This document shows positions 1-7,475 of a DNA stretch of 18,862 nt, piece by piece. The notes under the pieces were generated by a model. The model made no database searches. It was not told where the DNA came from and saw only the letters and a list, made by a program, of their open reading frames with translations. The DNA comes from JAWXCH01 sp034440595 (GTDB lineage: Bacteria; Planctomycetota; Planctomycetia; Pirellulales; JALHPA01): NCBI GenBank assembly GCA_034440595.1, contig JAWXCH010000295.1, forward strand, positions 1-18,862. The letters run 5' to 3'. How positions within the stretch are numbered: the stretch's first letter is position 1; each line of letters begins with the position of its first letter. The position numbers were made by a program, and so were the translations under genes.

Positions 1-2
1 AC

Positions 3-413
3 TTGCAGCTTGGCGTTGTCAACTTTCACAATGTGGGCGGCGTGACCACTAATTACACCATTCGGACTCGCTCCCGCGATCTCGATGGCGGTCTCGTTGG
101 CGCCGACAAGTACATCCAGACTGGTGTCGCTCGCAAATCCGGTTGGACGAAGCTCGGCATCGAAGCCGATGCGCATGCCGACGGTGGAGCAGTCCGCTTC
201 TACATCGACGATAATTTCGTCGGTGCGTCCCAGCGAGTTCCTGCCATGGCGCTCGGCTTCGTCCGACTTGGCAACAATTCGCGAAGCTACGATAACTTCT
301 GGTATGACGACGTTTCCGCCGTGCCAGAGCCATCCAGCATTGCCCTGTTGGGCCTTGGTGGACTTGGTCTAGTTGGCTACGCTTTTCGTCGCCGCAAGGC
401 AGCCCGCGCCTAA
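3..413 (+). CDS. PEP-CTERM sorting-domain protein, 3' end only (5' truncated by window)
   Basis: The reading frame is open from the window edge, so this is the C-terminal part (at least 136 residues) of a larger exported protein. The last 30 residues form a PEP-CTERM signal: a VPEPSS motif, a glycine/leucine-rich membrane segment (ALLGLGGLGLVGYAF), then a basic tail (RRRKAARA). In known systems this signal directs the protein to exosortase for cleavage and envelope or biofilm-matrix attachment. The part before it is rich in predicted beta strands (FYIDDNFVG, YDNFWYDDVSA), resembling the end of a jelly-roll or concanavalin A-like domain; that domain call is an inference. The TTG at position 3 is almost certainly internal rather than the true start. 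No exosortase gene is present in the window. A strong terminator follows directly. Confidence 0.85.
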   Translation: MQLGVVNFHNVGGVTTNYTIRTRSRDLDGGLVGADKYIQTGVARKSGWTKLGIEADAHADGGAVRFYIDDNFVGASQRVPAMALGFVRLGNNSRSYDNFWYDDVSAVPEPSSIALLGLGGLGLVGYAFRRRKAARA

Positions 414-439
414 TGATTAGTCGCTTGTAAGTGAAATCC

Positions 440-480
440 AATACGCCCTTGCCAAGGAAGAGCAAGGGCGTATTTTCTTC
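440..480 (+). terminator. Rho-independent terminator of the PEP-CTERM gene
   Basis: A perfect 13-bp stem is formed by AATACGCCCTTGC (440-452) and its exact complement (462-474), with a 9-base loop and a T-rich tail (TATTTTCTTC). It lies 27 bases after the stop codon and insulates the PEP-CTERM gene from the esterase gene downstream. Confidence 0.9.
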
Positions 481-539
481 CCCACCTGCTGCCACCCGCC
501 TTGAAAAAAGCTGGCCTGCGCCAGTATCAGTTCGCAAAT

Positions 540-555
540 AGGAAGGCGTATTCCT
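540..555 (+). promoter_or_regulatory. Shine-Dalgarno site within a small inverted repeat, upstream of the esterase gene
   Basis: The purine run AGGAAGG (540-546) ends 10 bases before the ATG at 557 and supports that start. The same bases can fold: AGGAA (540-544) is complementary to TTCCT (551-555) across a 6-base loop, so the site could be partly hidden in a weak hairpin. The RBS call is reasonable; the hairpin is short and any regulatory role is speculative. Confidence 0.5.
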
Positions 556-556
556 G

Positions 557-1972
557 ATGTCTCGGATTCTCTGCGCTTTTACTGCAATGGTGACCCTCTT
601 GGGTTTCGCCACACAATCTGCAATAGCCGAACTCCGCGTTCACGGGCTATTCCGCGACAATGCCGTTCTGCAGCGCGATGTAAAGCTCCCTGTCTGGGGC
701 ACCACCAAGAGTGATCAGCCCGTCACGGTGCAGTTTGCCGATCGATCGGCCACGGCAACTCCCAAAGATGGCCGCTGGCGTGTGGAATTTGCTCCATTCA
801 GTGCAAACGATCAGCCGCAGACGCTGAAGATCACCCAACTAAACAACAAGATCGAGCTGAAGAATGTCCTGATCGGCGATGTCTGGATCTGCGGTGGCCA
901 GTCCAATATGTACGTCCCTTTGCGCGACAGCGAAGGAAGCCGCGAAGCCATCGAAAAATCGGCTAATGACCAGCTTCGGCTGTTTTTTATCAACCCGTTT
1001 CCTGCCGATGAAACGCACCCGCAAGAACCGCTCGACTTTGTTGACGGCAATTGGGAGATCAGCGGGCCAAAGACTTCGCACGGCTTTACCGCAGTCGGGT
1101 ACTACTTTGGTCGCGAGTTGCAAAAAGAGGTGAAGGTACCGGTCGGGCTGATCGAATCCTGCCTGGGTGGAACCAGCGCCGAGCGCTGGCTCAGCCGCGA
1201 GGCAATGGAGTCCAATCCAAAACTGCAAGGTTCGACCGAGGGTCGCCGCTACGAACTGTACAACGGCCTGATCGCACCGCTCAAGGATTTTCCAGTGCGG
1301 GGTTTCCTCTGGTATCAGGGTGAATCCAATTCGCCACGTAGCTGGCAGTATCGTGACCTGTTGCCGGCATTGATCAAAAACTGGCGCGATGACTGGAAGC
1401 TGGGGGACTTGCCGTTCCTGGTCGTCCAACTGCCGGGCTACGAACGCATCCACGACGAGCCGTCCGAAAGTGACTGGGCCGACATGCGTGAGGCGCAACT
1501 GTTTGTCAGCCAAACCGTGCCGAATGTCGGTCTGGTGGTGACCACCGACCTGGGTGACGAGCACGATGTCCACCCGCGCCGAAAAAAGGAAGTGGGGGAG
1601 CGACTGGCACTGGCCGCACGCGCCATGTCGTATGGAGAGAAAATTCCGTATTCCGGCCCGATCTACAAGAGCACAAAAGTCGAAGGAAATAAAATCGTTG
1701 TCGAGTTCTCGCACATTGGCAAAGGATTGACCGGCAAAGGGGGCACCCTGACCGGTTTCACGATTGCCGGAGCGGATCGCAAATTTCACAACGCCTTTGC
1801 TAAAATTGTCGGCGACCGGGTGGAAGTCTTTGCCGACGAGGTGCCAGAACCAGTCGCGGTTCGATACGGCTGGGCCAAGTACCCGGTGGTGAATCTTTGG
1901 AATAAGGATGGCCTGCCCGCCTCGCCGTTCCGCACCGACGATTTTCCGCTCCCGACGCGCGATAATAAGTAA
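557..1972 (+). CDS. Exported sialate O-acetylesterase-like SGNH hydrolase (SASA family)
   Basis: The product (471 aa) is a probable carbohydrate O-acetylesterase, removing acetyl groups from sugars outside the cytoplasm. Residues 1-24 form a signal peptide ending at AIA. A beta-sandwich region follows (about 25-105, with LFRDNAVLQRD and VWG as is usual in this family), then the SGNH core. GGQSNM (113-118) holds the predicted nucleophile Ser116. GGTSAERW (204-211) and WYQGESN (252-258) are typical oxyanion and substrate blocks, and DVHP (337-340) supplies the Asp337/His339 pair. Length and block order match planctomycete sialate-esterase-like proteins, whose true substrates are often acetylated plant or algal polysaccharides rather than sialic acid. 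The ATG at 557 has an AGGAAGG site upstream. The GH-A hydrolase gene follows after 73 bases without a clear terminator, so co-transcription is likely. Family confidence is high; the substrate is unknown. Confidence 0.88.
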   Translation: MSRILCAFTAMVTLLGFATQSAIAELRVHGLFRDNAVLQRDVKLPVWGTTKSDQPVTVQFADRSATATPKDGRWRVEFAPFSANDQPQTLKITQLNNKIELKNVLIGDVWICGGQSNMYVPLRDSEGSREAIEKSANDQLRLFFINPFPADETHPQEPLDFVDGNWEISGPKTSHGFTAVGYYFGRELQKEVKVPVGLIESCLGGTSAERWLSREAMESNPKLQGSTEGRRYELYNGLIAPLKDFPVRGFLWYQGESNSPRSWQYRDLLPALIKNWRDDWKLGDLPFLVVQLPGYERIHDEPSESDWADMREAQLFVSQTVPNVGLVVTTDLGDEHDVHPRRKKEVGERLALAARAMSYGEKIPYSGPIYKSTKVEGNKIVVEFSHIGKGLTGKGGTLTGFTIAGADRKFHNAFAKIVGDRVEVFADEVPEPVAVRYGWAKYPVVNLWNKDGLPASPFRTDDFPLPTRDNK

Positions 1973-2045
1973 ACCGTGTCGCAAACTCACTATCTTTCAA
2001 ATTGATTGAAGCCAACCGAATCTGAATACCTTGAGGAACCGAGTC

Positions 2046-3935
2046 ATGCGTGGATTTTGTCTGACATTGTTGTTGTGCGGTTGCTGCCTGATCTCTCCGG
2101 CAGCGGCGGGCTGGAAAGTCCTCCCCCCACATGACTCCCGAACCGAACTGCCGAAGTCGATACCGGGGGACGCCAAGGCGATCAAAAAGGGAGACGAACT
2201 GCCAGACGACAACAAGTTTCGCTGGCTGATCGGCGACTTGAGCATTCCGGAATCGATCAATGGCCAGAGCACCAAGGGGCAGCCGGTCGGATTGCGCCTG
2301 GCCTGCGGCGACGGTGGCGAAGCGTATTTGAATGGCAAGTTCAAAGTTCGCTTTGATAACGACACACCAGCGCTGCTGGTTGTCTCCAAGTCGGCTCAAC
2401 CGGGCGAAGCGGTACGTGTCGAGGCCTTGGTCTATGGCAAAGTGCAAGGGAGCGGCAAGTTTGACGAAGCAAGTTGGGTCATCATCGATGCTCCGCGTGC
2501 CCGCGAACGACGGTTGATCACCGTCAACCCAGCCAAGACGACCGGGCCAGTACCCGATGGGCTGGTCGGGCTAAGTCAAGGTGGTGGACTGGCGGATTAT
2601 GAAGACGCGACCGCGGAAAAGCTTCGCGAAGGTGGCTTCAAATGGTTCCGCATGGACAACATCATGACCAACACGATGAAGAAGAACGACAAGGGGGAGA
2701 TCGTCTATGATTGGACCGATTTTGATCGCCGCGTGGACTTCATGCACAAAATGGGCGCCGCACCTATTCTGGCTGTTTCGTACATGCCGCAGGTGCTTGA
2801 TGCGATCGAAGATCACGAACGACACAGCGCGCCGAAATCGTACGAAGTGTGGGAAGAGCTTTGCTTTCAAGCGGCCAAACGTTGCGTGGATCGCAAAGTG
2901 CGCGTCGCCTATTGGGAAGTTTGGAACGAGGTCAACACCGGCTGGCTGAAGCCCGGACCAGAAGACACTGGCAGCGAACGTTTTCAAAAGCTATACGACG
3001 AAGCGCTGGGCAAGCATCAGCCAGAGAAGGATGTAATCCGCCGTTTTGAGGCCTATTGCAAACTATACAAGGCGACGGCCAAGGGAGTCTTGCGAGCCGA
3101 TCCCAAAGCCCTGGTCGGCGGGCCGGCGCTGGCCAGTGGACCGTTTGAGAACGACGAGCTAGCACATTGCTTTCATGGACGCGGCTTTTCTCGCGGGCTG
3201 ATGGCCTATTGCACTGAAGAGAAGCTGCCGCTGAATTTTCTGTCGTGGCACGAATATTTCCAGTCGTGGCAGACGGTCGACAAAGAGGCCAAGGCGTTCA
3301 AGAGCTATCTGGAGGACTATCCGACGATCAAGCCACAGGTGAAGTCGCTGTTCATCACCGAGTGGAACGAGGCTTGGTGGAGCAATCGCCCGCACGATCA
3401 CGAGTTGGGAGCAAGCTGGTGTGCCGATAGCTTGGTGCGGGCCTGCATCCCGAATGGGGATGTGAAGCCCTGCTTCTTCTTTGTCAAACAGAACGACGAT
3501 ATCTTTCAGGGTCACTGGGCCATGATCATGAAAGACAACGTGCCAAAGGCGAGCTACAACGTGCTAAAAATGTTCAATCATCTGAGCGGTCAGTGGATTG
3601 AGTTCACCGGTACCGACGATGATGTCTGTGGCGTGGCCTCTTGGGACGCCGAGAAAAAACAACTGAAGGTCATTCTGGTCAACTATCGCGATCGGTATGG
3701 CGTACCGCGCGATGTGCAGTTGAAGATCCCAGGTCTGCCCAAGGAGCTATTAAACGGGCAGTTCAAGGAACACCTGGTCGACGGCACACACAGCAATGTC
3801 TGGCACGACCGCAAGACGGCTGAGTTGCAACAGGTGAATCAGGGTGCAATTCAGGGAGACAGTTTTGTCATCGACCGAACGCTGGAACCGAATTCGGTGA
3901 CACTGTTTGAGCTGACTCCTGCGGCCAAAGAGTAA
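2046..3935 (+). CDS. Exported clan GH-A glycoside hydrolase, GH39-like
   Basis: The product (629 aa from the ATG at 2046) is a probable retaining glycosidase acting outside the cytoplasm. The ATG at 2046 is preferred to the TTG at 2031 because a TTGAGGAA run (2031-2038) sits as a ribosome site just before it and translation then begins with a signal peptide (MRGFCLTLLLCGCCLISPAAA). Residues about 50-150 look like an extra beta-sandwich domain (GEAYLNGKFKVRFDND). The TIM barrel follows from about 160. YWEVWNEVN (289-297) carries the acid/base Glu295, and FITEWNEAW (436-444) the predicted nucleophile Glu439, both at strand ends as in clan A. A beta domain closes the protein (about 520-629). GH39 (beta-xylosidase or iduronidase-like) is the best guess from the NEV and TEWN blocks, but another clan-A family is possible. 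It probably forms an operon with the upstream esterase. Confidence 0.8.
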   Translation: MRGFCLTLLLCGCCLISPAAAGWKVLPPHDSRTELPKSIPGDAKAIKKGDELPDDNKFRWLIGDLSIPESINGQSTKGQPVGLRLACGDGGEAYLNGKFKVRFDNDTPALLVVSKSAQPGEAVRVEALVYGKVQGSGKFDEASWVIIDAPRARERRLITVNPAKTTGPVPDGLVGLSQGGGLADYEDATAEKLREGGFKWFRMDNIMTNTMKKNDKGEIVYDWTDFDRRVDFMHKMGAAPILAVSYMPQVLDAIEDHERHSAPKSYEVWEELCFQAAKRCVDRKVRVAYWEVWNEVNTGWLKPGPEDTGSERFQKLYDEALGKHQPEKDVIRRFEAYCKLYKATAKGVLRADPKALVGGPALASGPFENDELAHCFHGRGFSRGLMAYCTEEKLPLNFLSWHEYFQSWQTVDKEAKAFKSYLEDYPTIKPQVKSLFITEWNEAWWSNRPHDHELGASWCADSLVRACIPNGDVKPCFFFVKQNDDIFQGHWAMIMKDNVPKASYNVLKMFNHLSGQWIEFTGTDDDVCGVASWDAEKKQLKVILVNYRDRYGVPRDVQLKIPGLPKELLNGQFKEHLVDGTHSNVWHDRKTAELQQVNQGAIQGDSFVIDRTLEPNSVTLFELTPAAKE

Positions 3936-4106
3936 CGCGATTTGCACTGGCAGAGCCCATAAGTCTCTATACAAGTCTGCTAGCATGCGGTAATGCTTTA
4001 ATAGCCGAGGTTTTAATACGGAGCTGTGATAGTGTGACGTTGTGTACGGCAATGAATTACGCTGACGCGAGATTGCAATGTACGCCGAAGGCGTTCCATT
4101 CCGAAG

Positions 4107-4139
4107 CCTAGGGTTCGCCGCACAGCTGCGTACCCTAGG
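4107..4139. repeat. Palindrome (stem-loop) in left repeat unit
   Basis: CCTAGGGT (4107-4114) pairs perfectly with ACCCTAGG (4132-4139). After a T-T mismatch the stem continues with CGC (4116-4118) and GCG (4128-4130), leaving a 9-base loop. It is the larger hairpin of the left unit of the element at 3945-4305. Confidence 0.75.
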
Positions 4140-4177
4140 TTCAAGTTCCCATAAAACAGTTACCGCGAAGACGTTAA

Positions 4178-4203
4178 CCCCAGGTGCGCTGCGCGACCTG
4201 GGG
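4178..4203. repeat. Palindrome (stem-loop) in right repeat unit
   Basis: CCCCAGGT (4178-4185) pairs perfectly with ACCTGGGG (4196-4203). An inner GCG/CGC extension closes on a CTG loop if G4195 is bulged. It corresponds, in inverted orientation, to the stem at 4107-4139; the arms differ in sequence but keep the pairing, which suggests selection on or templated origin of the fold. Confidence 0.75.
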
Positions 4204-4373
4204 CTATGGAATTTAACACCTTCGGTGTATTTCGTGCAGTTCGCGTTTTTCTCGGCAATTTGCACGCTAGCATAGATTTGTAGATACCTTTGGGCAGAGC
4301 CAGTGGCACACAACAGATAACCCTGGCAACTGAACTTGGCAACGTGAAACTTTGAATAGATCGGTCTGAATCG

Positions 4374-6431
4374 ATGCAGCAGCTAAACACCAGCAGTCTG
4401 ATTGTGATGGCGATCGTGGTTCTACTTGCCGGAGCATTGCAATCACAGGAGGTTGCGGCCGAGTCGCTGATGGTGAAGGAAGGTGCGGCTACCTGCGCTG
4501 TCGTCATCGAGGCCGAGCCAGCCATTGGCAAATGGAACGTCCAGGCACCCGTGACCGAAGCGACCACGATCACCTCCAGCGGCGGTTACGAACTGAAAAT
4601 CGATCGCTCGGCGGAGGATAAGCACGCCGCTTGGAAATTCAGCCTGCGCCGCCCGGATGCACAGCCGCTGAAGGTCCGGGGGCTGTCGTATGAAGCGAGC
4701 GTTCCACTGGGAAATGTGGCCGCTGTGTTTGATTCGCAATCGGTCAAGAATCATTCGATTGTCCGTCAGGCACCGCAGTTGGACGCCGCGATTGAGTCGC
4801 GTCCGAACCGCGGTATCCCCTTTATGATGGGAATCGATCACTACGGCGAAAACTCGCTAGCAATCGGCGCGATCGATCAAACCGGAACCTATCGCATTAC
4901 CGGTCGGCGCAACGGCGAACAGTATTCGATTCTGATTGCGCGGCAGGAATACGCCAAGGATCAGTGGTTCAGTGGCAAGGAGCTGACCGATTCGATCTTC
5001 TTCTCCACAGAAAAAGAATTCTGGTACGACACTGCGCGGCAATTTGCTGACGATGTTGATCGCACTGCTGGCTACACGCCGATGCAGATTCCAGCAGCCG
5101 CAGAATTGCCTTATTACTCCACATGGTACTCGCTGGGCGAGAAACTCGATGAAAAAAATGTCCTCGAGCAGGCACGTCTGGCCTCCAAGATTGGCTGTGG
5201 AAACTTTCTGATCTTCATCGGCTGGAGTACCTGCGATGACTGGTTCAGTAGCGAAAGCAACTGGGGAGACTACAACGCCTGTCCTAGCAAGTTTCAGGAC
5301 TTTGCCAAGTTGGTCAAGACGATTCAGGATGATTTAGGCATGTCGGTCGAGGTTTGGGTCGCTCCGACTTGGATCGGTACCAAGTCGAAGTCATTTGAAA
5401 AAATGGCCGATTTTCGATCCCAGTGGCCCGACGGCGGCTTCGATCGTAATTTGGACCCACGCAGCCCGGCGGCGCGACAGCATATCCGGGAGCGTTTTGC
5501 ACACCTGGCCAAGACCACCGGTGTAAATGGTTTCTACGTCGATTTTGCCGATACGCTGTACAACCGCAATGCGTCAACGCATGAGCAGCATCCGCAACAC
5601 TTTGGAACGGCGTACGAGAAATTTCTAATTCAAATGCCGAGCGGTTTTCGGTCGGTTCAGCCAGAAGCGATTGTCACCTACCGTGCGCCATTTGCGAACT
5701 TGCTGAGTAAGCGAACGGCAACGGTTCTTTCCACTTCGTACAACGAAGGAGATTGGAACCAGGCACGGATGTTTGCCATCGCGCAGCGCTACGCCGGGCG
5801 TGGCGTAGTGAATCGTGCCGATCCTATCGTCTTGAAAAAGGAAGAGATTCAGCACCGCGACACGGTCGGGCGCGCGATTTCATCGACGCTGCTATTAGGC
5901 CCTCCGGGGATCTCGATGGACCTCACGGCCCTCAGCGAGGGTCAGCTAGAGCAGATCGAAAGTTGGTTTGCATTCTACAAACAGCACCGGCACAACATTG
6001 TGCATGGCGAATTGCGCCCGTTCGGTCAGGAATACCATCAGCCCGAGCTGATGGTGCATCATGGGGACACGGCCTATGCCTGGATCTCGCGCTGGGAGAC
6101 GGGGGAGATTCCATTTCCAGCGGGGACGAAGCACGCATTCATTTTTACCGCGCTGCCGGAAGATCCCTCGTTCATTGCCAGAATTCATCCAGGAAACATC
6201 CGTGGGCTGGCCCCCGGCAAGTATCGCGCACGGTGGTTCAACAGCTCGGTCGAGGCGCACGAAGACTGGTTTGACATGGAGTTTGCCGCGACGAACCAGC
6301 GTGCACCCAACGACACAGCGCGTCCGCTTCGCACCGCACGCGAAAACTGGGACTTTCACCCGATCCAGGAAAAGGTGGTCAGTCTGGACATCCGCCGTGG
6401 CGGATATTTGGAATTAAAACTATCCGAATAA
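4374..6431 (+). CDS. Exported alpha-galactosidase-like glycoside hydrolase (GH36/GH27 type barrel)
   Basis: The product (685 aa) is a probable exported glycosidase. Residues 1-30 form a signal peptide (hydrophobic LIVMAIVVLLAGAL, then EVAAES). Residues about 35-230 are a beta-rich N-terminal domain, as in GH36 and related alpha-galactosidases. The barrel then shows GNFLIFIGWSTCDDWF (276-291), VEVWVAPTW (325-333) and GFYVDFADTLY (386-396). Asp390 in the last block is in the place of the catalytic nucleophile of GH27/GH36/GH31 enzymes (family knowledge plus inference). A C-terminal beta region (about 560-685) ends the protein. No strong Shine-Dalgarno site precedes the ATG, but the signal peptide supports this start. 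It lies downstream of the esterase and GH-A gene but is cut off from them by the inverted-repeat element, so it may have its own promoter. The fold class is fairly certain; sugar specificity is not. Confidence 0.7.
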   Translation: MQQLNTSSLIVMAIVVLLAGALQSQEVAAESLMVKEGAATCAVVIEAEPAIGKWNVQAPVTEATTITSSGGYELKIDRSAEDKHAAWKFSLRRPDAQPLKVRGLSYEASVPLGNVAAVFDSQSVKNHSIVRQAPQLDAAIESRPNRGIPFMMGIDHYGENSLAIGAIDQTGTYRITGRRNGEQYSILIARQEYAKDQWFSGKELTDSIFFSTEKEFWYDTARQFADDVDRTAGYTPMQIPAAAELPYYSTWYSLGEKLDEKNVLEQARLASKIGCGNFLIFIGWSTCDDWFSSESNWGDYNACPSKFQDFAKLVKTIQDDLGMSVEVWVAPTWIGTKSKSFEKMADFRSQWPDGGFDRNLDPRSPAARQHIRERFAHLAKTTGVNGFYVDFADTLYNRNASTHEQHPQHFGTAYEKFLIQMPSGFRSVQPEAIVTYRAPFANLLSKRTATVLSTSYNEGDWNQARMFAIAQRYAGRGVVNRADPIVLKKEEIQHRDTVGRAISSTLLLGPPGISMDLTALSEGQLEQIESWFAFYKQHRHNIVHGELRPFGQEYHQPELMVHHGDTAYAWISRWETGEIPFPAGTKHAFIFTALPEDPSFIARIHPGNIRGLAPGKYRARWFNSSVEAHEDWFDMEFAATNQRAPNDTARPLRTARENWDFHPIQEKVVSLDIRRGGYLELKLSE

Positions 6432-6446
6432 CGTGGTGAGATACGT

Positions 6447-6478
6447 CCAGGCAAGTTTGGACTACGTTTCCCGCCTGG
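6447..6478. terminator. Possible bidirectional stem-loop between convergent genes
   Basis: CCAGGC (6447-6452) can pair with GCCTGG (6473-6478) over a 20-base loop in the 54-base gap between the hydrolase (plus) and the methyltransferase (minus), where a terminator would be expected. There is no T-run on either side, so the call is weak. Confidence 0.25.
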
Positions 6479-6485
6479 CTACCGG

Positions 6486-7040
6486 CTAGGTTGCAATTTT
6501 CTCGAACACGAACAAGTTGTTGAGGCCCAACTGAAATGTGGACTTGTGCAACAACTTAAACTGCGGTACCGAGAAAATCTGCTCGGTGTGCTCCGGCTTG
6601 AATCCATAGTGCTCCTCCAAGCTCATACCGTGGATTAAACGCAACTTAAGCAATATGGCCAAAATGTCATCGACTCGCGGAGAAGGGACGGTAATGATGA
6701 CACGCCCTTGCGGGCGTAGGTACTTGTGGCAGTTGCTGGCCAGTGCATCCTGAGCATCGGTCGGAATATGCTCCAAAACTGCTAGCATGGTGATGGCATC
6801 GTAGGTTTCACCGGCAGGGCAGACCTCGGGAAAGTAGCCCGGTATTAAACTGTAAAAGTCCTTCTCGACCCGGTTGGAAAGCACTGGATCGATGCCGGTG
6901 CCGCGACTGATATACCCACGCCAGCGCTCGAACATCACCCCGTCGACACTTCCGATATCTAGTACGGAATCGCCTTGCCGGATGAACTTCTTCGCCCTAT
7001 TGATCCGCATTGTCTGAAGTGCGCGGTCGAGTGGTTTCAT
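6486..7040 (-). CDS. Class I SAM-dependent methyltransferase
   Basis: The product (184 aa) is a small cytoplasmic methyltransferase with a Rossmann-like fold. SAM-binding motif I is VLDIGSVDG (26-34); it is followed by an acidic residue at the end of strand 2 (GTGIDP, Asp51), then TMLAVLEHIP (84-93), the usual motif of Methyltransf_11/23 proteins, and LRPQGRVIITVPS (108-120). Its closest style is the methyltransferases found in glycan and lipid biosynthesis clusters, and it sits beside a glycosyltransferase group but on the opposite strand, facing away from it. The ATG at 7038-7040 has no visible Shine-Dalgarno site. The substrate cannot be read from the sequence. Convergent with the upstream hydrolase. 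Confidence 0.82.
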   Translation of the reverse strand: MKPLDRALQTMRINRAKKFIRQGDSVLDIGSVDGVMFERWRGYISRGTGIDPVLSNRVEKDFYSLIPGYFPEVCPAGETYDAITMLAVLEHIPTDAQDALASNCHKYLRPQGRVIITVPSPRVDDILAILLKLRLIHGMSLEEHYGFKPEHTEQIFSVPQFKLLHKSTFQLGLNNLFVFEKIAT

Positions 7041-7475
7041 GCAATACGGTTGCCAAAGGGCCTATGTGAGCGAAGGAACAATTCGGTGTTAGGGAATCAT
7101 CGGCAGACGTCAATCTGCGAAGCCAGTTCTAATGGTGTCGAAGGCTACGACTGGCCTGGGCACTTGAATGGTTCGCTAGGGGATGTCAAGTGATTGGGCC
7201 ATCTAACCATCATGGCTCAGAACTGCTATTTGTACAATCAAACCGTCGAAAAAACGCGATCCACTTTCGGGCGATTGACCGCCTGGAGATTACATTCTGC
7301 AGTTGGCCGTTGGCAGGGGAATCAATGCCATTAGAATGGAAACGCGATCCGGGGGAGATTGCCATAGTGGTTCGATCCTGGCGATTGAATTAATTGCGCG
7401 GACAGAGGGGTTGAGGAAAGCGGCTAACGATCGACCTGTTTTGCTTGAGATGACGGTGCAGCCAAATTATGATCA
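7041..7475. other. Divergent intergenic region, no gene recognised
   Basis: These 435 bases separate the minus-strand methyltransferase from the plus-strand glycosyltransferase and should hold promoters for both. Short open frames here show no recognisable protein features. I found no convincing -35/-10 pair, hairpin or repeat. Confidence 0.6.

Larger units (their letters stand above)
3945..4305. repeat. Nested inverted-repeat element (MITE- or BIME-like), no coding capacity
   Basis: This element fills most of the 438-base gap between two hydrolase genes. Its outer ends are imperfect inverted repeats of about 47 bases: 3941-3988 against the complement of 4262-4310, sharing CACTGGC, GCCCA and GCTAGCRTGC blocks. 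Inside lie two inverted copies of a unit of about 60 bases (4082-4143 plus, 4166-4228 minus). Each unit consists of a small hairpin ACRCC-GAA-GGYGT, a block ATTCC-NN-AGCC, and a larger hairpin. Matching also extends between the ends and the units (ACGCGA near 4065 and 4241). The left half carries about 65 extra bases (about 3991-4054). No transposase is present and no clear target-site duplication was found. The alignment was made by eye. It is probably a non-autonomous mobile or REP-like element; it may also end transcription of the upstream gene. Confidence 0.7.

Noticed and set aside
49..612. 187-residue open frame on the minus strand at the start of the window
   Set aside because: It overlaps the PEP-CTERM gene, its terminator and the start of the esterase; composition is arginine-rich as expected for a shadow frame.
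839..1990. 383-residue minus-strand open frame opposite the acetylesterase gene
   Set aside because: The plus-strand frame has a signal peptide and full SGNH motifs; the opposite frame has none and is an antisense shadow.
4078..4275. 65-residue open frame in the gap before the GH36-like gene
   Set aside because: It runs through the inverted-repeat units and is fully explained by them; no ribosome site or protein-like features.
3945..4305. CRISPR array or small-RNA gene as an explanation for the repeats
   Set aside because: The repeats are inverted and only two, not regularly spaced direct repeats, and no cas genes are near; no promoter or terminator defines an RNA gene.
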